A stretch of DNA of 64,000 bases, taken from assembly GCF_000785555.1 (NCBI RefSeq), contig NZ_CP009129.1, forward strand, positions 620,001-684,000, given 5' to 3'. This stretch comes from Planococcus sp. PAMC 21323. GTDB lineage: Bacteria > Bacillota > Bacilli > Bacillales_A > Planococcaceae. Numbering within the stretch: position 1 is the first letter of the stretch; each line of letters begins with the position of its first letter. The notes under the pieces are model-generated. The model was not told the DNA's origin. It worked only from the letters and a program-made list of their open reading frames with translations, and searched no databases. A program made the translations under genes and the position numbers. Shown here piece after piece: positions 54,716 to 63,556 of the stretch.

Positions 54716-56542
54716 CTACTTGCTCGCGTTGATTTTTTTCCAAGCATTTTTTCGTATGATTAGATCCGATATATAAAGTTGTTCAGTAGCCGTATCAATA
54801 AATCTGTCGCATTGTTCAATCGCAAGCTTTTGCCCAGAATCAATCTCAAAACAACTGCCGTTTCCAGCGGGTTGAGTTAAATCAGGCTCGAAATACATCT
54901 CTTCGTATCTAAACGTACCATCGCGAAATACAGTCAAATTGCTGTCTTCGTTTAGTAAAGAATTTCCCAGCATATGAGAAGGGGTAATGCCAACAATATC
55001 GAGAATTGTAGGTGCGATATCAATTTGTCCACCTACGCTATTGACTGTTTCTCCTTCTTTTAGATTAGGTGGTTTGATAAAGAGGGGCACTTGACGATCG
55101 AGTTCAAATAATTCCATTTCAGTTTCTGCCCCTAAATACTGAGCCATTTCACTATCAGCTTGAGTTAGTCCACTATCGTGATCGCCATAAAAAATAATTA
55201 ACGAATCATCCCACATCTCTTTTTGTTTTAATTGTTCAATCATAGTCCCAACTGCGCCATCCACATAATGAACAGTTTCGTAATAACCCTTTAATAACGG
55301 ATCTTCATAGCCGCTCAAATCCAGCTCCTCAAATTTATCAGGAATGGTATAAGGCGTGTGGCTCGATAAGGCTACCATAAATGCAAAATAAGGCTCTTTT
55401 AATTGCTCGGTAAGTTCAACAGATGTCGTTAGGAAATCTTCGTCGTTTACAGCCATACCAATCTCTGGTCCCTCAGGAAAGTCTGGTCGACTAAAAAAAT
55501 GATTAAAGCCGATATTTTCGTAAACTGCGTCACGATTCCAAAAGTCCTTTTTGAATGCGTGCATAGCAGCAGTATCGTAACCAGCATTTTTCAATAGTTC
55601 TGGTAAAGCATTAAATTCATTTTCTGCGGCGTATCGTGTATAAACAGATCCTGACTTTAGTGGGTAAAGTGATGTCAGTGTAATAAATTCTGCGTCAGAA
55701 GTGCGACCTTCATGTGTTTGATGATAAAACGAAGGGAAAAATTGCGCTTCTTTTTTCAACGCATTTAAATGAGGTGTCAATTCTTGCCCATTTACTTGGT
55801 GATCGATTACAGAGGTTTGGAACGACTCCAATTGGACCACAATAATATTCGGTTTTTTTGAATCGGACACGGTGGATGGTGTGTCTGGTACCACTTTCCG
55901 GATTTGTGCCTCTTCTTCTTTAGTTAAATCACTTTCTTTGAAAAAAGAACCAATACCCTGAGCAAAATCTAATCCATGATAGCCCCAAAATCCAAGCTGA
56001 TAATATTCTCGCATATTTGAAATTGGCTCACCAATAAGCCATTCTTCATCGTTGCTGTAACTAATAGCTAGCGGAATGACAACAAATGCAAGCCCTAATA
56101 CAAAGCCAGCACCTGCAAAAACACGTTTGTTTTTTTGCGTAATGGTATCTTCTTTATGGCGAGCAGAAAAAAGCAACAATGAGAAGAAAAGCAAATCGGC
56201 AAAAAAGAGGAAGTCTTTCGCTTCAATTAAGGTTAGAAATCCACCACCAACATCACTCATTTGCGTAATATCGGAAATGAGTACGATAGATAGTAAATCA
56301 GTAAAATAGCGATAATACCATAGGTCCGAGACCAATAAGGTGCTATGCAAAAATAACAATGCAAGCAAGATCCAATTCCGCTTTTTTCTATTCAATAATA
56401 AAGTCCAACTAGATAAGACCACAATAGAAGCGAGATTTAGAACGAAAAAGCTAAAAGAGAAATGGGTTCCAGCATATATGCTGAATAATAATATTTTTGA
56501 TATGGATAGGATTAGATAAATCCAATACTCCAGAAACTTCAT
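54716..56542 (-). CDS. LtaS-like lipoteichoic acid synthase / sulfatase-fold phosphoglycerol transferase
   Basis: 608 residues: five N-terminal membrane helices (residues 1-165), then an extracellular sulfatase-like domain. The catalytic nucleophile is Thr281 in HEGRTSDAEF. The metal ligands are Glu239 (VVQLES) and FYGDHDSG. These enzymes transfer glycerol phosphate from phosphatidylglycerol onto a glycolipid. Bacillales carry several paralogues, so the exact role (chain synthesis or primer formation) cannot be told. ATG 56542 follows GGAGGTG. Monocistronic. Confidence 0.9.
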   Translation of the reverse strand: MKFLEYWIYLILSISKILLFSIYAGTHFSFSFFVLNLASIVVLSSWTLLLNRKKRNWILLALLFLHSTLLVSDLWYYRYFTDLLSIVLISDITQMSDVGGGFLTLIEAKDFLFFADLLFFSLLLFSARHKEDTITQKNKRVFAGAGFVLGLAFVVIPLAISYSNDEEWLIGEPISNMREYYQLGFWGYHGLDFAQGIGSFFKESDLTKEEEAQIRKVVPDTPSTVSDSKKPNIIVVQLESFQTSVIDHQVNGQELTPHLNALKKEAQFFPSFYHQTHEGRTSDAEFITLTSLYPLKSGSVYTRYAAENEFNALPELLKNAGYDTAAMHAFKKDFWNRDAVYENIGFNHFFSRPDFPEGPEIGMAVNDEDFLTTSVELTEQLKEPYFAFMVALSSHTPYTIPDKFEELDLSGYEDPLLKGYYETVHYVDGAVGTMIEQLKQKEMWDDSLIIFYGDHDSGLTQADSEMAQYLGAETEMELFELDRQVPLFIKPPNLKEGETVNSVGGQIDIAPTILDIVGITPSHMLGNSLLNEDSNLTVFRDGTFRYEEMYFEPDLTQPAGNGSCFEIDSGQKLAIEQCDRFIDTATEQLYISDLIIRKNAWKKINASK

Positions 56543-56752
56543 TAGACACCTCCAAATAATATTTTCCGCGTTATATATAACTTAAGGTTAGATAAAACAG
56601 AGTCATACTTTTTAATACCACTCGGAAGAAGACTAGAAACATTGTTAAGTAGAGAAGCTCATAATATTTGCCGTTTAAATATGTGATGGCTTAGGGTACT
56701 TATTAATTAGAGAGAAGTTAGAAGTAAGATTCTTTAAGAGGGAGTGTTAGTT

Positions 56753-57025
56753 ATGGAAATATCTAAAAAAACCTCAAGTAATAACACATCAGAAAATAAG
56801 GCATGCAAACACCCAATCTTATCTATTGGTCAAAATTTCACAATAGATTTTGGGAAACAACAATCACTTTATGGGAATTGGCAAGTAGTGGAAAATGACA
56901 AAGCTCCGTTTTATACGTGTTACCGGGTATTAGAGAATGGTCAATTATCTAGAAGAAGATCGGCCGACAATCGTCGCCAGTTTTTTGAAGCTGAAATTTA
57001 TTATGCTATGACTAAAAAAGAGTAA
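56753..57025 (+). CDS. Small hypothetical protein (90 residues)
   Basis: A soluble, mostly polar protein with two cysteines (NKACKHP, FYTCYRV) and a central LYGNWQVVENDKAPFYTCYRVLENG stretch. I do not recognise the family. It has an AGAGGGAG ribosome site before ATG 56753 (an ATG at 56744 lies inside that site). A terminator follows 20 bases after the stop, so it is likely a real monocistronic gene. Confidence 0.6.
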   Translation: MEISKKTSSNNTSENKACKHPILSIGQNFTIDFGKQQSLYGNWQVVENDKAPFYTCYRVLENGQLSRRRSADNRRQFFEAEIYYAMTKKE

Positions 57026-57045
57026 ACCGAAGAAGGAAATAAAGT

Positions 57046-57081
57046 AAAACAGCCGCTCAGTTAAACTGGGCGGTTGTTTTT
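57046..57081 (+). terminator. Terminator of the 90-residue protein gene
   Basis: The stem AAAACAGCCGC...CAGTT pairs with AACTGGGCGGTTGTTTT (wobbles), followed by T5. Confidence 0.82.
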
Positions 57082-57196
57082 GATAAGAAAAAACTAGTTG
57101 TATTAAAAATAGATAAACCACCAAAAAATAGATAGATAATTTCAAATCTTGCTGTAATATAAAAGTATTACAAAAGAAGGTTAGGTGATACATAGC

Positions 57197-58654
57197 ATGA
57201 AAGAAAAAAAGCAAGATATCGAAATACCGTTTGGTTTAGCACTCCTTCCATTAGTTGTTATGATCGCCGTTATGGCACTCACAATTATTGTGTTTGAAGG
57301 AAGCCCTCACGTACCGTTAGCGATCGGAGCAATTGTTGCTGGAATTATTGCTTGGCGCATGGGGTATAAATGGGAAACTATAGAAGAAGGTGCTTACAAA
57401 GGAATTCGTCTAGCGCTTCCCGCGATTCTCATTATAATTGTAGTTGGGATGATAATTGCTTCATGGATTGGCGGCGGTATCATTGCAACAATGATTTATT
57501 ACGGCCTACAAATTATTACGCCTTCTTTATTTTTAATGACCATTTGTATTATTTGTGGAATTGTTGCACTTGCAATCGGTAGCTCATGGTCTACGATGGG
57601 CACAATTGGTGTTGCAGGTATGGGGATTGGGATTAGTATGGGGATTCCGGCTGCAATGGTTGCAGGAGCGGTTATCTCTGGATCGTATTTTGGCGACAAA
57701 ATGTCACCTCTATCAGATACAACTAATTTAGCTGCAGGTATTACGAGTACGAACTTATTCGAACATATTAAACATATGCTATACACGACAGTACCAGGAT
57801 TAATGATTGCATTAGTGGTTTACTTTTTCCTAGGTCGTCAATTTGCTGGATCGGCGATTGATAAAGGAAATATTGAAGGAATCCTATCATCACTCGACAG
57901 TAACTTTTTAATTTCTCCTTGGTTATTATTAGTACCCGCAATCATTATCGTATTAGTAGCATTTAAAGTACCAGCGTTACCAGCTTTGTTGATCGGTGTT
58001 TTCCTTGGGTTTATGTGCCAAATATTCGTTCAAGGAGGTAATGTTGGAGCAGCAGTTAACACGCTTCACGATGGCTTTGCTATTACTTCTGGTAATGATA
58101 TGGTTGACGATTTATTCAATCGTGGTGGCATCGCTTCTATGATGTTTACAGTTTCCTTAACAATTTTCGCAATGGTTCTTGGTGGAATATTAGAACATAC
58201 AGGAATGTTGAGAGCGATTGTTAACCAGATTTTGAAAGTAGCGAAATCGGCAGGTAGTTTAATCGCAGCGACAATTGTATCTGCTTTTTTCACAAATGCA
58301 ACCGCTTCCGAACAGTATATTTCGATCCTGATTCCAGGCAGAATGTATGCAAGAGCTTATCAAGACAAAGGACTGCATTCGAAAAATCTTTCACGTGCAC
58401 TTGAAGATGGAGGAACGTTAACGTCTCCATTCGTACCATGGAATACATGTGGTGTGTTTATTTTTGCAACTTTAGCCGTACATCCATTTGCATATGCGCC
58501 CTATGCGGTATTAAATTATGCTGTCCCGGTTATCGGCATTGTGATGGGGTTAGTTGGCTATAAAGTTCAATTTTTAACAAAAGATGAAGTTGAAGAATTA
58601 AAAGTAAAAGAGCAAAGAATGAACAGTGAAAACGGATTGACTGAGGGCGTTTAA
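57197..58654 (+). CDS. nhaC: Na+/H+ antiporter NhaC family
   Basis: 485 residues, about 11-12 helices. NhaC-family features: SSWSTMGTIGVAGMGIGISMGIP, GSYFGDKMSPLSDTTNLAAGI, and TNATASEQYISILIPGRMYARAYQDKGL in the C-terminal half. These antiporters expel sodium, or exchange malate and lactate in some members. ATG 57197 lies nine bases after AGGTG. The GTG at 57185 is less well placed. Monocistronic. Confidence 0.9.
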   Translation: MKEKKQDIEIPFGLALLPLVVMIAVMALTIIVFEGSPHVPLAIGAIVAGIIAWRMGYKWETIEEGAYKGIRLALPAILIIIVVGMIIASWIGGGIIATMIYYGLQIITPSLFLMTICIICGIVALAIGSSWSTMGTIGVAGMGIGISMGIPAAMVAGAVISGSYFGDKMSPLSDTTNLAAGITSTNLFEHIKHMLYTTVPGLMIALVVYFFLGRQFAGSAIDKGNIEGILSSLDSNFLISPWLLLVPAIIIVLVAFKVPALPALLIGVFLGFMCQIFVQGGNVGAAVNTLHDGFAITSGNDMVDDLFNRGGIASMMFTVSLTIFAMVLGGILEHTGMLRAIVNQILKVAKSAGSLIAATIVSAFFTNATASEQYISILIPGRMYARAYQDKGLHSKNLSRALEDGGTLTSPFVPWNTCGVFIFATLAVHPFAYAPYAVLNYAVPVIGIVMGLVGYKVQFLTKDEVEELKVKEQRMNSENGLTEGV

Positions 58655-58680
58655 ATTTTCTTCATTCGATGGTTACAAAC

Positions 58681-58724
58681 AAAGCGAGCCGTCTCTTTGA
58701 AATACAAAAGAGAGGGCTCGCTTT
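58681..58724. terminator. Bidirectional terminator
   Basis: The stem AAAGCGAGCC...TCTCTTT pairs with AAAGAGAGGGCTCGCTTT, between the convergent nhaC and GNAT genes. Confidence 0.88.
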
Positions 58725-58739
58725 ATTGTGTAAACTATA

Positions 58740-59603
58740 TTATTCTATCGGCTGTCCCGTGCCGTATAAAAGCCACGGTGAAGGCAACTCAAAAGGATGG
58801 TTGTTTGGTAATGAATGCACTTGCGAAGGGCTCAAGTCTATCCAAATAAAAGGGGGCGTATTTACTTTTATGCTTAACTCCTGCTGTGCCATTGAAATTG
58901 TTTCCCACAATCCAGCCTGTTTTAATAGATCATCCCATGGATATACCACATGTAAGTAATATTCACGCTTATAATCTTGTTTTGTAATTAGTATACGATC
59001 TTGCTGGGGATTCTCAAAAATAGACCATTGAACAAGCTTTTCTTCAGGAAATAATTTTTCAGAAGCAGGAAACGCGTAATAGCATTCATAAGGAAAAACA
59101 GCACCTGTTTGGATATATAGTTTCTTTATCCACGCTTTCTTTTTTGATAAATCGTTTACTTTTCTCCATAGCTTTCCGTCACTCTCCAGTATAGAAGTAT
59201 CGCTTGAAATTGCACTATATAGTGTGGAGATAGCTGTGAGTCCAAGTTTATCCATAACGCGCCGCGCCGATATGTTGTTTTGTTGCGTGTTTGCACCGAT
59301 CCACTGAATAGTAGAAAGTGTTGAAATTTGCTTCATAATATACCTCATTAGTTGTGTTGAAAGGTTGTTACCACGATAACGCAAGTCACTACGCATTCTT
59401 CCGAGCATGACGTATTGTTCTGCAAAAATCGTGTAGCCTCCAATGCTTGCAAGGTGCTCGTCAATAAATAAACCATACATGCGGCTAGAGCCACTTGATA
59501 TTCGATCATATACTCGAAGAATATAGTCATTCTCGATCCCGGTGTGCATTTTTTCTAAATATTGAAGATCATTAGATCGTAATTGACGTATCGAAACCTC
59601 CAT
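58740..59603 (-). CDS. GNAT-family N-acetyltransferase with C-terminal extension
   Basis: 287 residues. The N-terminal half is a GNAT fold: acetyl-CoA-binding GRMRSDLRYRGNNLSTQLMRYIMK (R-x-x-G-x-G/N pattern) and the SARRVMDKLGL helix. The C-terminal 140 residues form a second, poorly conserved domain with several Trp and Tyr residues. Substrate unknown. ATG 59603 follows GGAGTG. Confidence 0.82.
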   Translation of the reverse strand: MEVSIRQLRSNDLQYLEKMHTGIENDYILRVYDRISSGSSRMYGLFIDEHLASIGGYTIFAEQYVMLGRMRSDLRYRGNNLSTQLMRYIMKQISTLSTIQWIGANTQQNNISARRVMDKLGLTAISTLYSAISSDTSILESDGKLWRKVNDLSKKKAWIKKLYIQTGAVFPYECYYAFPASEKLFPEEKLVQWSIFENPQQDRILITKQDYKREYYLHVVYPWDDLLKQAGLWETISMAQQELSIKVNTPPFIWIDLSPSQVHSLPNNHPFELPSPWLLYGTGQPIE

Positions 59604-59800
59604 AAAAACACTCCTTATTTCGGATGAATTAGCTATTTATATTATATACAAGAATATTGTATTCGGTATGCTAAGTGTTGTCATGTATAATGAAGGAAGG
59701 GTTTCCATTATCTTTTACTACAAAATGTGTGTATAGTAGATAGAGTGAAAAAGACGTTATTTACGGTAATTAACGCGTTAGTTTAAAGGGGATAAATAAT

Positions 59801-60352
59801 TTGGAAAAACATATTATGGGTATTCGTGATAAACTATCTAAGGGTGACCACGTATTTTATTATGCAGAAGACAATGATCGCTATATTGCTAATGCTGTTT
59901 CATATATTAAGGATGGTATAGAGCAGGGTGATCAAGTACTATTCGTGGAAAATGAACGATCTTATCCTAAAATAGTGGAACAACTTGAAATGCTTTTTAC
60001 TAAAGAACAGTTAAAGAACTTTCATTATATAAATAATTTTACGTTTTACTGGCGGAATGGAAATTTTCATCCACCGACCATTTTAGAGTATTTCTCTACA
60101 TTGATTGATCCATTTTTAGAGGAAGAAATGAGCTTCCGAACTTGGGGGCATATAGAATGGCGAGGCGATGTCGAAATCTCCAAGAGTATTGAGGAGTACG
60201 AATCTGCTGTGGAACAATTAGTTCCCGAAATGAATGTGATTTCAGTATGCGCTTATGATGCGGCTCGATTATCAAATCCACTTAAAGAATTATTATTAAA
60301 CTGCCATAGTTTGTTCATGACGGACGATACAATCACACCACTTGTGAAATAA
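59801..60352 (+). CDS. Stand-alone MEDS-domain protein
   Basis: 183 residues forming one MEDS domain (KGDHVFYYAEDNDRYIANAVSYIKDGIEQGDQVLFVENERSYPKI, then a central FRTWGHIEW, and VISVCAYDAARL near the end). MEDS sensory domains are usually attached to histidine kinases or anti-sigma regulators, and here none is fused or adjacent. The TTG start follows AAGGGGAT at seven bases. It may act by binding a separate regulator. Confidence 0.8.
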   Translation: MEKHIMGIRDKLSKGDHVFYYAEDNDRYIANAVSYIKDGIEQGDQVLFVENERSYPKIVEQLEMLFTKEQLKNFHYINNFTFYWRNGNFHPPTILEYFSTLIDPFLEEEMSFRTWGHIEWRGDVEISKSIEEYESAVEQLVPEMNVISVCAYDAARLSNPLKELLLNCHSLFMTDDTITPLVK

Positions 60353-60369
60353 CTTGATATCATTAGACA

Positions 60370-60404
60370 AAAACTACCCATAAAAAATTATGGGTAGTTT
60401 TTTT
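60370..60404 (+). terminator. Terminator of the MEDS gene
   Basis: The stem AAAACTACCCATA pairs with TATGGGTAGTTTT, followed by T7. Confidence 0.9.
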
Positions 60405-60552
60405 GTGTCGAATGTTCAAGTTGAAATAAGTTTGTTATTTTGTCAGAATATTGACAATTGTTTTGTTTGGGGATTATATTTAATGATAAGATTAGTTGAA
60501 TTTAAGAATTGAATAGAAAAAAGTTGCTGTTTCAAAAGGGGGAAAGACCGAA

Positions 60553-61884
60553 ATGTCCCAACTTAGAAACTATCATTTCGGCTCGATCATTGAAGGCAAA
60601 GAACTAGATAAACAAGAGCATAAAGAAATCGCAATCCACAATCCATACAATGCTGAAGTGATTGGGAAAATTTTATACGCTAACTCTCAAGATGTAGAAA
60701 GCGCAGTTACGAGTGCACATCGCGTTTATACGAAAACGATGAAGAAAATGCCGATACAAAGGCGGACTGAAATTCTACGGAAAACGGCGGACTTACTCGA
60801 AAGTGAAACAGAACAATTTGCACGTCTGTTAACTTTAGAAGGAGGCAGGCCTATTAAAGTTAGTCGGCTAGATGTAGCCCATGCTGCTCAAGTGCTACGC
60901 TTTGCATCACTCGCAACAAAATCAATTTATGGAGAGCGAAGTTCAATAAACCAAGTGGCTGGAAAAAATCACTTCGGTATAGTAAAACGGGTATCACTGG
61001 GTGTAATAGCTATCAGTGTACCTGTTAACTATCCACTAGCATTATTTCTATATAAACTAGCGCCGGCAATTGCAGCAGGTAACACGATTGTCTTGAATCC
61101 AACTGAGTCAACGGCCTTTTCAACAGGGTTACTTTATCGCCTGTTTGAAAAAGCAGGTATGCCAAAAGGAGTTATTAACATAGTCATAGGTCCCCATCAA
61201 AGTTTACTAGGAAATTTAATAAACCATCCAAAAGTAAAACTTTTGATAGCTACTAAAAGTTGGGGGAGAAAGAAACATCATCAAACCGAGAAAAAATTAT
61301 TAGAGTTCAAAACGAAGAATCCTACAATTATCTTTAATGAAGCTGATTTGGAGTTTGCGATTACCACAATTGTGAATGAGGGGTTACTTCATACAGACCT
61401 CTCGATTATGTCTGCTCAGCATGTTTTCGTGCAAAAAGGAGTTTATGAAAAGTTTTTGGGAGAGCTCATAAAAAAAGTACAAGCACTTAAAGTCGGAGAT
61501 CCATTAGATGACACTATAGATATTGGACCAATGAGAACGATAGCAGCTGCAGAAAAAGCAAATGCGTGGGTAGAAAATATGATTGATAATGGAGCTAATG
61601 TATTGATTGGCGGTGGCCATCACCATTCAATGATGGAACCGACGATAATTATTGATGTAGAAGCAGACAAGACAGAAAATCATGTCATTTCACTTGCCCC
61701 AATTATTCATATTATACCTTTTCAAACAAAACAAGACGTACTTTCTTATATGAATGAGCCCGAATCTCTTTTGCATGCAGGTGTTTTTACAAGAAATAGC
61801 AAAAGAACGACACGTAAAGAAGAAGTCAATTTAGCCATCAAAGAAATGACCGCAGTAAAAATGATTGGCAATAATCTCTTATAA
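60553..61884 (+). CDS. Aldehyde dehydrogenase-like pseudoenzyme (no catalytic cysteine)
   Basis: 443 residues aligned over the ALDH fold (VPVNYPLALFLYKLAPAIAAGN, NPTESTAFSTGLL, IDIGPMRTIAAAEKANAWV). Key residues are lost: the site of the catalytic Cys reads NEGLLHTDLSIMSAQ, the protein contains no cysteine at all, FTGS is IATKS, ELGG is EFKT, and the NAD-binding Lys of KPSE is Asn. The C-terminal PFGG...SGxGRE block is missing. It should not oxidise aldehydes. It could be a structural or regulatory homologue. The frame is intact and has GGGGGAAAG before ATG. Confidence 0.85.
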   Translation: MSQLRNYHFGSIIEGKELDKQEHKEIAIHNPYNAEVIGKILYANSQDVESAVTSAHRVYTKTMKKMPIQRRTEILRKTADLLESETEQFARLLTLEGGRPIKVSRLDVAHAAQVLRFASLATKSIYGERSSINQVAGKNHFGIVKRVSLGVIAISVPVNYPLALFLYKLAPAIAAGNTIVLNPTESTAFSTGLLYRLFEKAGMPKGVINIVIGPHQSLLGNLINHPKVKLLIATKSWGRKKHHQTEKKLLEFKTKNPTIIFNEADLEFAITTIVNEGLLHTDLSIMSAQHVFVQKGVYEKFLGELIKKVQALKVGDPLDDTIDIGPMRTIAAAEKANAWVENMIDNGANVLIGGGHHHSMMEPTIIIDVEADKTENHVISLAPIIHIIPFQTKQDVLSYMNEPESLLHAGVFTRNSKRTTRKEEVNLAIKEMTAVKMIGNNLL

Positions 61885-61930
61885 AGGATTAACTCGACGC
61901 TTGAAAATCTATTTTTAAAGGAGAATGATC

Positions 61931-62371
61931 ATGATTAAAAAGTTATTTCCTTATTTAAACTTTGAAGGAACTGGCAGAGAAGCGGCCCATTTTTATACGG
62001 AAGTGTTAAGTGGAAAGTTAGTAGGCATGATGACGTTCGGTGATGCAAATGATGGGGATATGGAAGGCATGCCAGATAGCGCAAAAGATTTGGTCATGAA
62101 TGCTCAAATTGATTTAAAAAATGGAGACATGTTGATGATTTCGGATGTCGTACCCGGTCTTGGTATGCCAGAATTTAAACAAGGAAACAATATAACCGTT
62201 ACCTTGTTTTTTGATAATGTTGAAGAAGGACGAACTGTTTTCAATAAATTGGCTGAAGAGGGTAACATCGTAATGGAGTTACAGGAAACTTTTTGGACAC
62301 CATTATATGGAAGCCTAACCGATAAATTTGGCATCGACTGGCAAATTTCAGTCGAAGTTGAACAAAACTAA
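61931..62371 (+). CDS. VOC-fold protein (PhnB/glyoxalase-like)
   Basis: 146 residues. The PhnB-like pattern is PYLNFEGTGREAAHFYTEVLSGKLVGMMTFGD, with GDMLMISDVVP and ITVTLFFDNVEEGRTVFNKLAEEG, ending LYGSLTDKFGIDWQISV. Paired beta-alpha-beta modules normally bind a metal. Related proteins are annotated as 3-demethylubiquinone methyltransferase-like, although they are not methyltransferases. AAAGGAGA places ATG at 61931. The ATG at 61925 is too close. Function unknown. Confidence 0.85.
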   Translation: MIKKLFPYLNFEGTGREAAHFYTEVLSGKLVGMMTFGDANDGDMEGMPDSAKDLVMNAQIDLKNGDMLMISDVVPGLGMPEFKQGNNITVTLFFDNVEEGRTVFNKLAEEGNIVMELQETFWTPLYGSLTDKFGIDWQISVEVEQN

Positions 62372-62454
62372 AACGAAACATCAAATCTTAACCCTAGTAA
62401 TAAAAGTACTTTTAAACTGAATTTCAAACAGTCTATGAACAAAAGAAGAAAGGC

Positions 62455-62606
62455 TTGCATTCTACGACTGAAAGCCACTATAATATAAAACATTGATTCA
62501 CTATAAAAAGAACAATTTATTTGAGGTTTCGTAGTTTTTGTTGAAGAGAAAATTACAGCATAATAAATAGTCTTAAGGTGACGTGCAAATGCACGCCCTT
62601 TTTTTG
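62455..62606 (+). promoter_or_regulatory. Promoter, leader and terminator-like hairpin upstream of yitT
   Basis: TTGCAT (62455-62460) and TATAAT (62479-62484) are 18 bases apart. A stem of about ten pairs (AAGG..CGTGC with GCACG..CCTT, two bulges) at 62575-62600 is followed by T7. The yitT start codon is 53 bases further on. Transcripts from this promoter could therefore stop before the gene. Confidence 0.55.
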
Positions 62607-62659
62607 TGGGATGAACAAAATAGCTTGGCTGAGGATTGTCTCAGGATTGGAGTTTAGTT

Positions 62660-63523
62660 ATGAATAAATGGATGAGATTAGTAATTATTTTTATTTCCTC
62701 AATCGTTCTTGGGGTTGCGTTTAATATGTTCTTGCTACCGCATGAAATATTGGCAGGCGGTGTAACTGGTATTGCGATGATGCTCGGTTTAGTAACACCT
62801 TTAAATGCAGGGGTGTGGATGATTGTTTTAAATATCCCGATTCTCGTTGTGGGATGGATGAAACTCGGAAAGAATTTTATAGCGAATAGCTTGTTTTCGG
62901 TCGTTGTTACATCGATTTCAATGTTGTATATTCCTGTAGTGAAAATAACAGAGGATGCACTACTCTCTACTGTATTTGGTGGTGTTATTGCCGGAGCAGC
63001 CATGGGCGTTATTATTCGCTATTATAGTTCAACAGGTGGGTTTGATGTTATAGGATTATTGTTATCAATGAAACGTGATATCCCATTGGGTGCGCTTGTC
63101 TTTATTCTGAATAGTGCAGTCGTTTTTGTTTCTGGTTTCGTTTTCTCATGGGAACTGGCTATGTATACGATGGCTTCAATTTACATTTCAGGGCTCGTTA
63201 TTGATCGTGTGCATACACGTCATATTAAGCTAAGCTTGATGGTTGTTACAACGCAAGGCGATGCTGTTAAAAAAGAGTTGCTTGATAATTTATACCGAGG
63301 CATTACTGTAGTTGATGGTGAAGGTGCTTATTCAGCGACCAAAGTAAAAGTATTATATAGCGTAATTGGTCGTCACGAGTTGGCATTTGTTCGCCCGCTC
63401 ATCAAAAATATTGATCCAAACGCATTTGTTAGCATTAGTGAGACGATGGAAGTTATGGGGAATTTCCGGAAAGACGATAACTTCATGAAAAATCCAATGT
63501 TAAAAAACTCTTCAGTTTCCTAA
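62660..63523 (+). CDS. yitT: YitT-family membrane protein (DUF2179 C-terminal)
   Basis: 287 residues. Five or six membrane helices in the first 190 residues (FLLPHEILAGGVTGIAMML, RYYSSTGGFDVIGLLLSMK), then a cytoplasmic DUF2179 domain (MVVTTQGDAVKKELLDNLYRGITVVDGEGAYS). Family function is not established. ATG 62660 follows GATTGGAG. An in-frame ATG at 62636 has no ribosome site. The gene's last five codons form one arm of a terminator. Confidence 0.88.
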   Translation: MNKWMRLVIIFISSIVLGVAFNMFLLPHEILAGGVTGIAMMLGLVTPLNAGVWMIVLNIPILVVGWMKLGKNFIANSLFSVVVTSISMLYIPVVKITEDALLSTVFGGVIAGAAMGVIIRYYSSTGGFDVIGLLLSMKRDIPLGALVFILNSAVVFVSGFVFSWELAMYTMASIYISGLVIDRVHTRHIKLSLMVVTTQGDAVKKELLDNLYRGITVVDGEGAYSATKVKVLYSVIGRHELAFVRPLIKNIDPNAFVSISETMEVMGNFRKDDNFMKNPMLKNSSVS

Positions 63524-63539
63524 ACTGAAGAGTTTTTTT
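63504..63539. terminator. Terminator embedded in the end of yitT
   Basis: The stem AAACTCTTCAGTTT pairs with AAACTGAAGAGTTT around two bases, followed by T7. The left arm is coding sequence for the last yitT codons. It also ends the convergent gene at 63557. Confidence 0.9.
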
Positions 63540-63556
63540 GCACCTATAGGAACTGA

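Noticed and set aside
54549..54743. 64-codon minus-strand frame between the TlpA- and LtaS-like genes
   Set aside because: It reads through the LtaS terminator hairpin and overlaps the end of that gene; no ribosome site.
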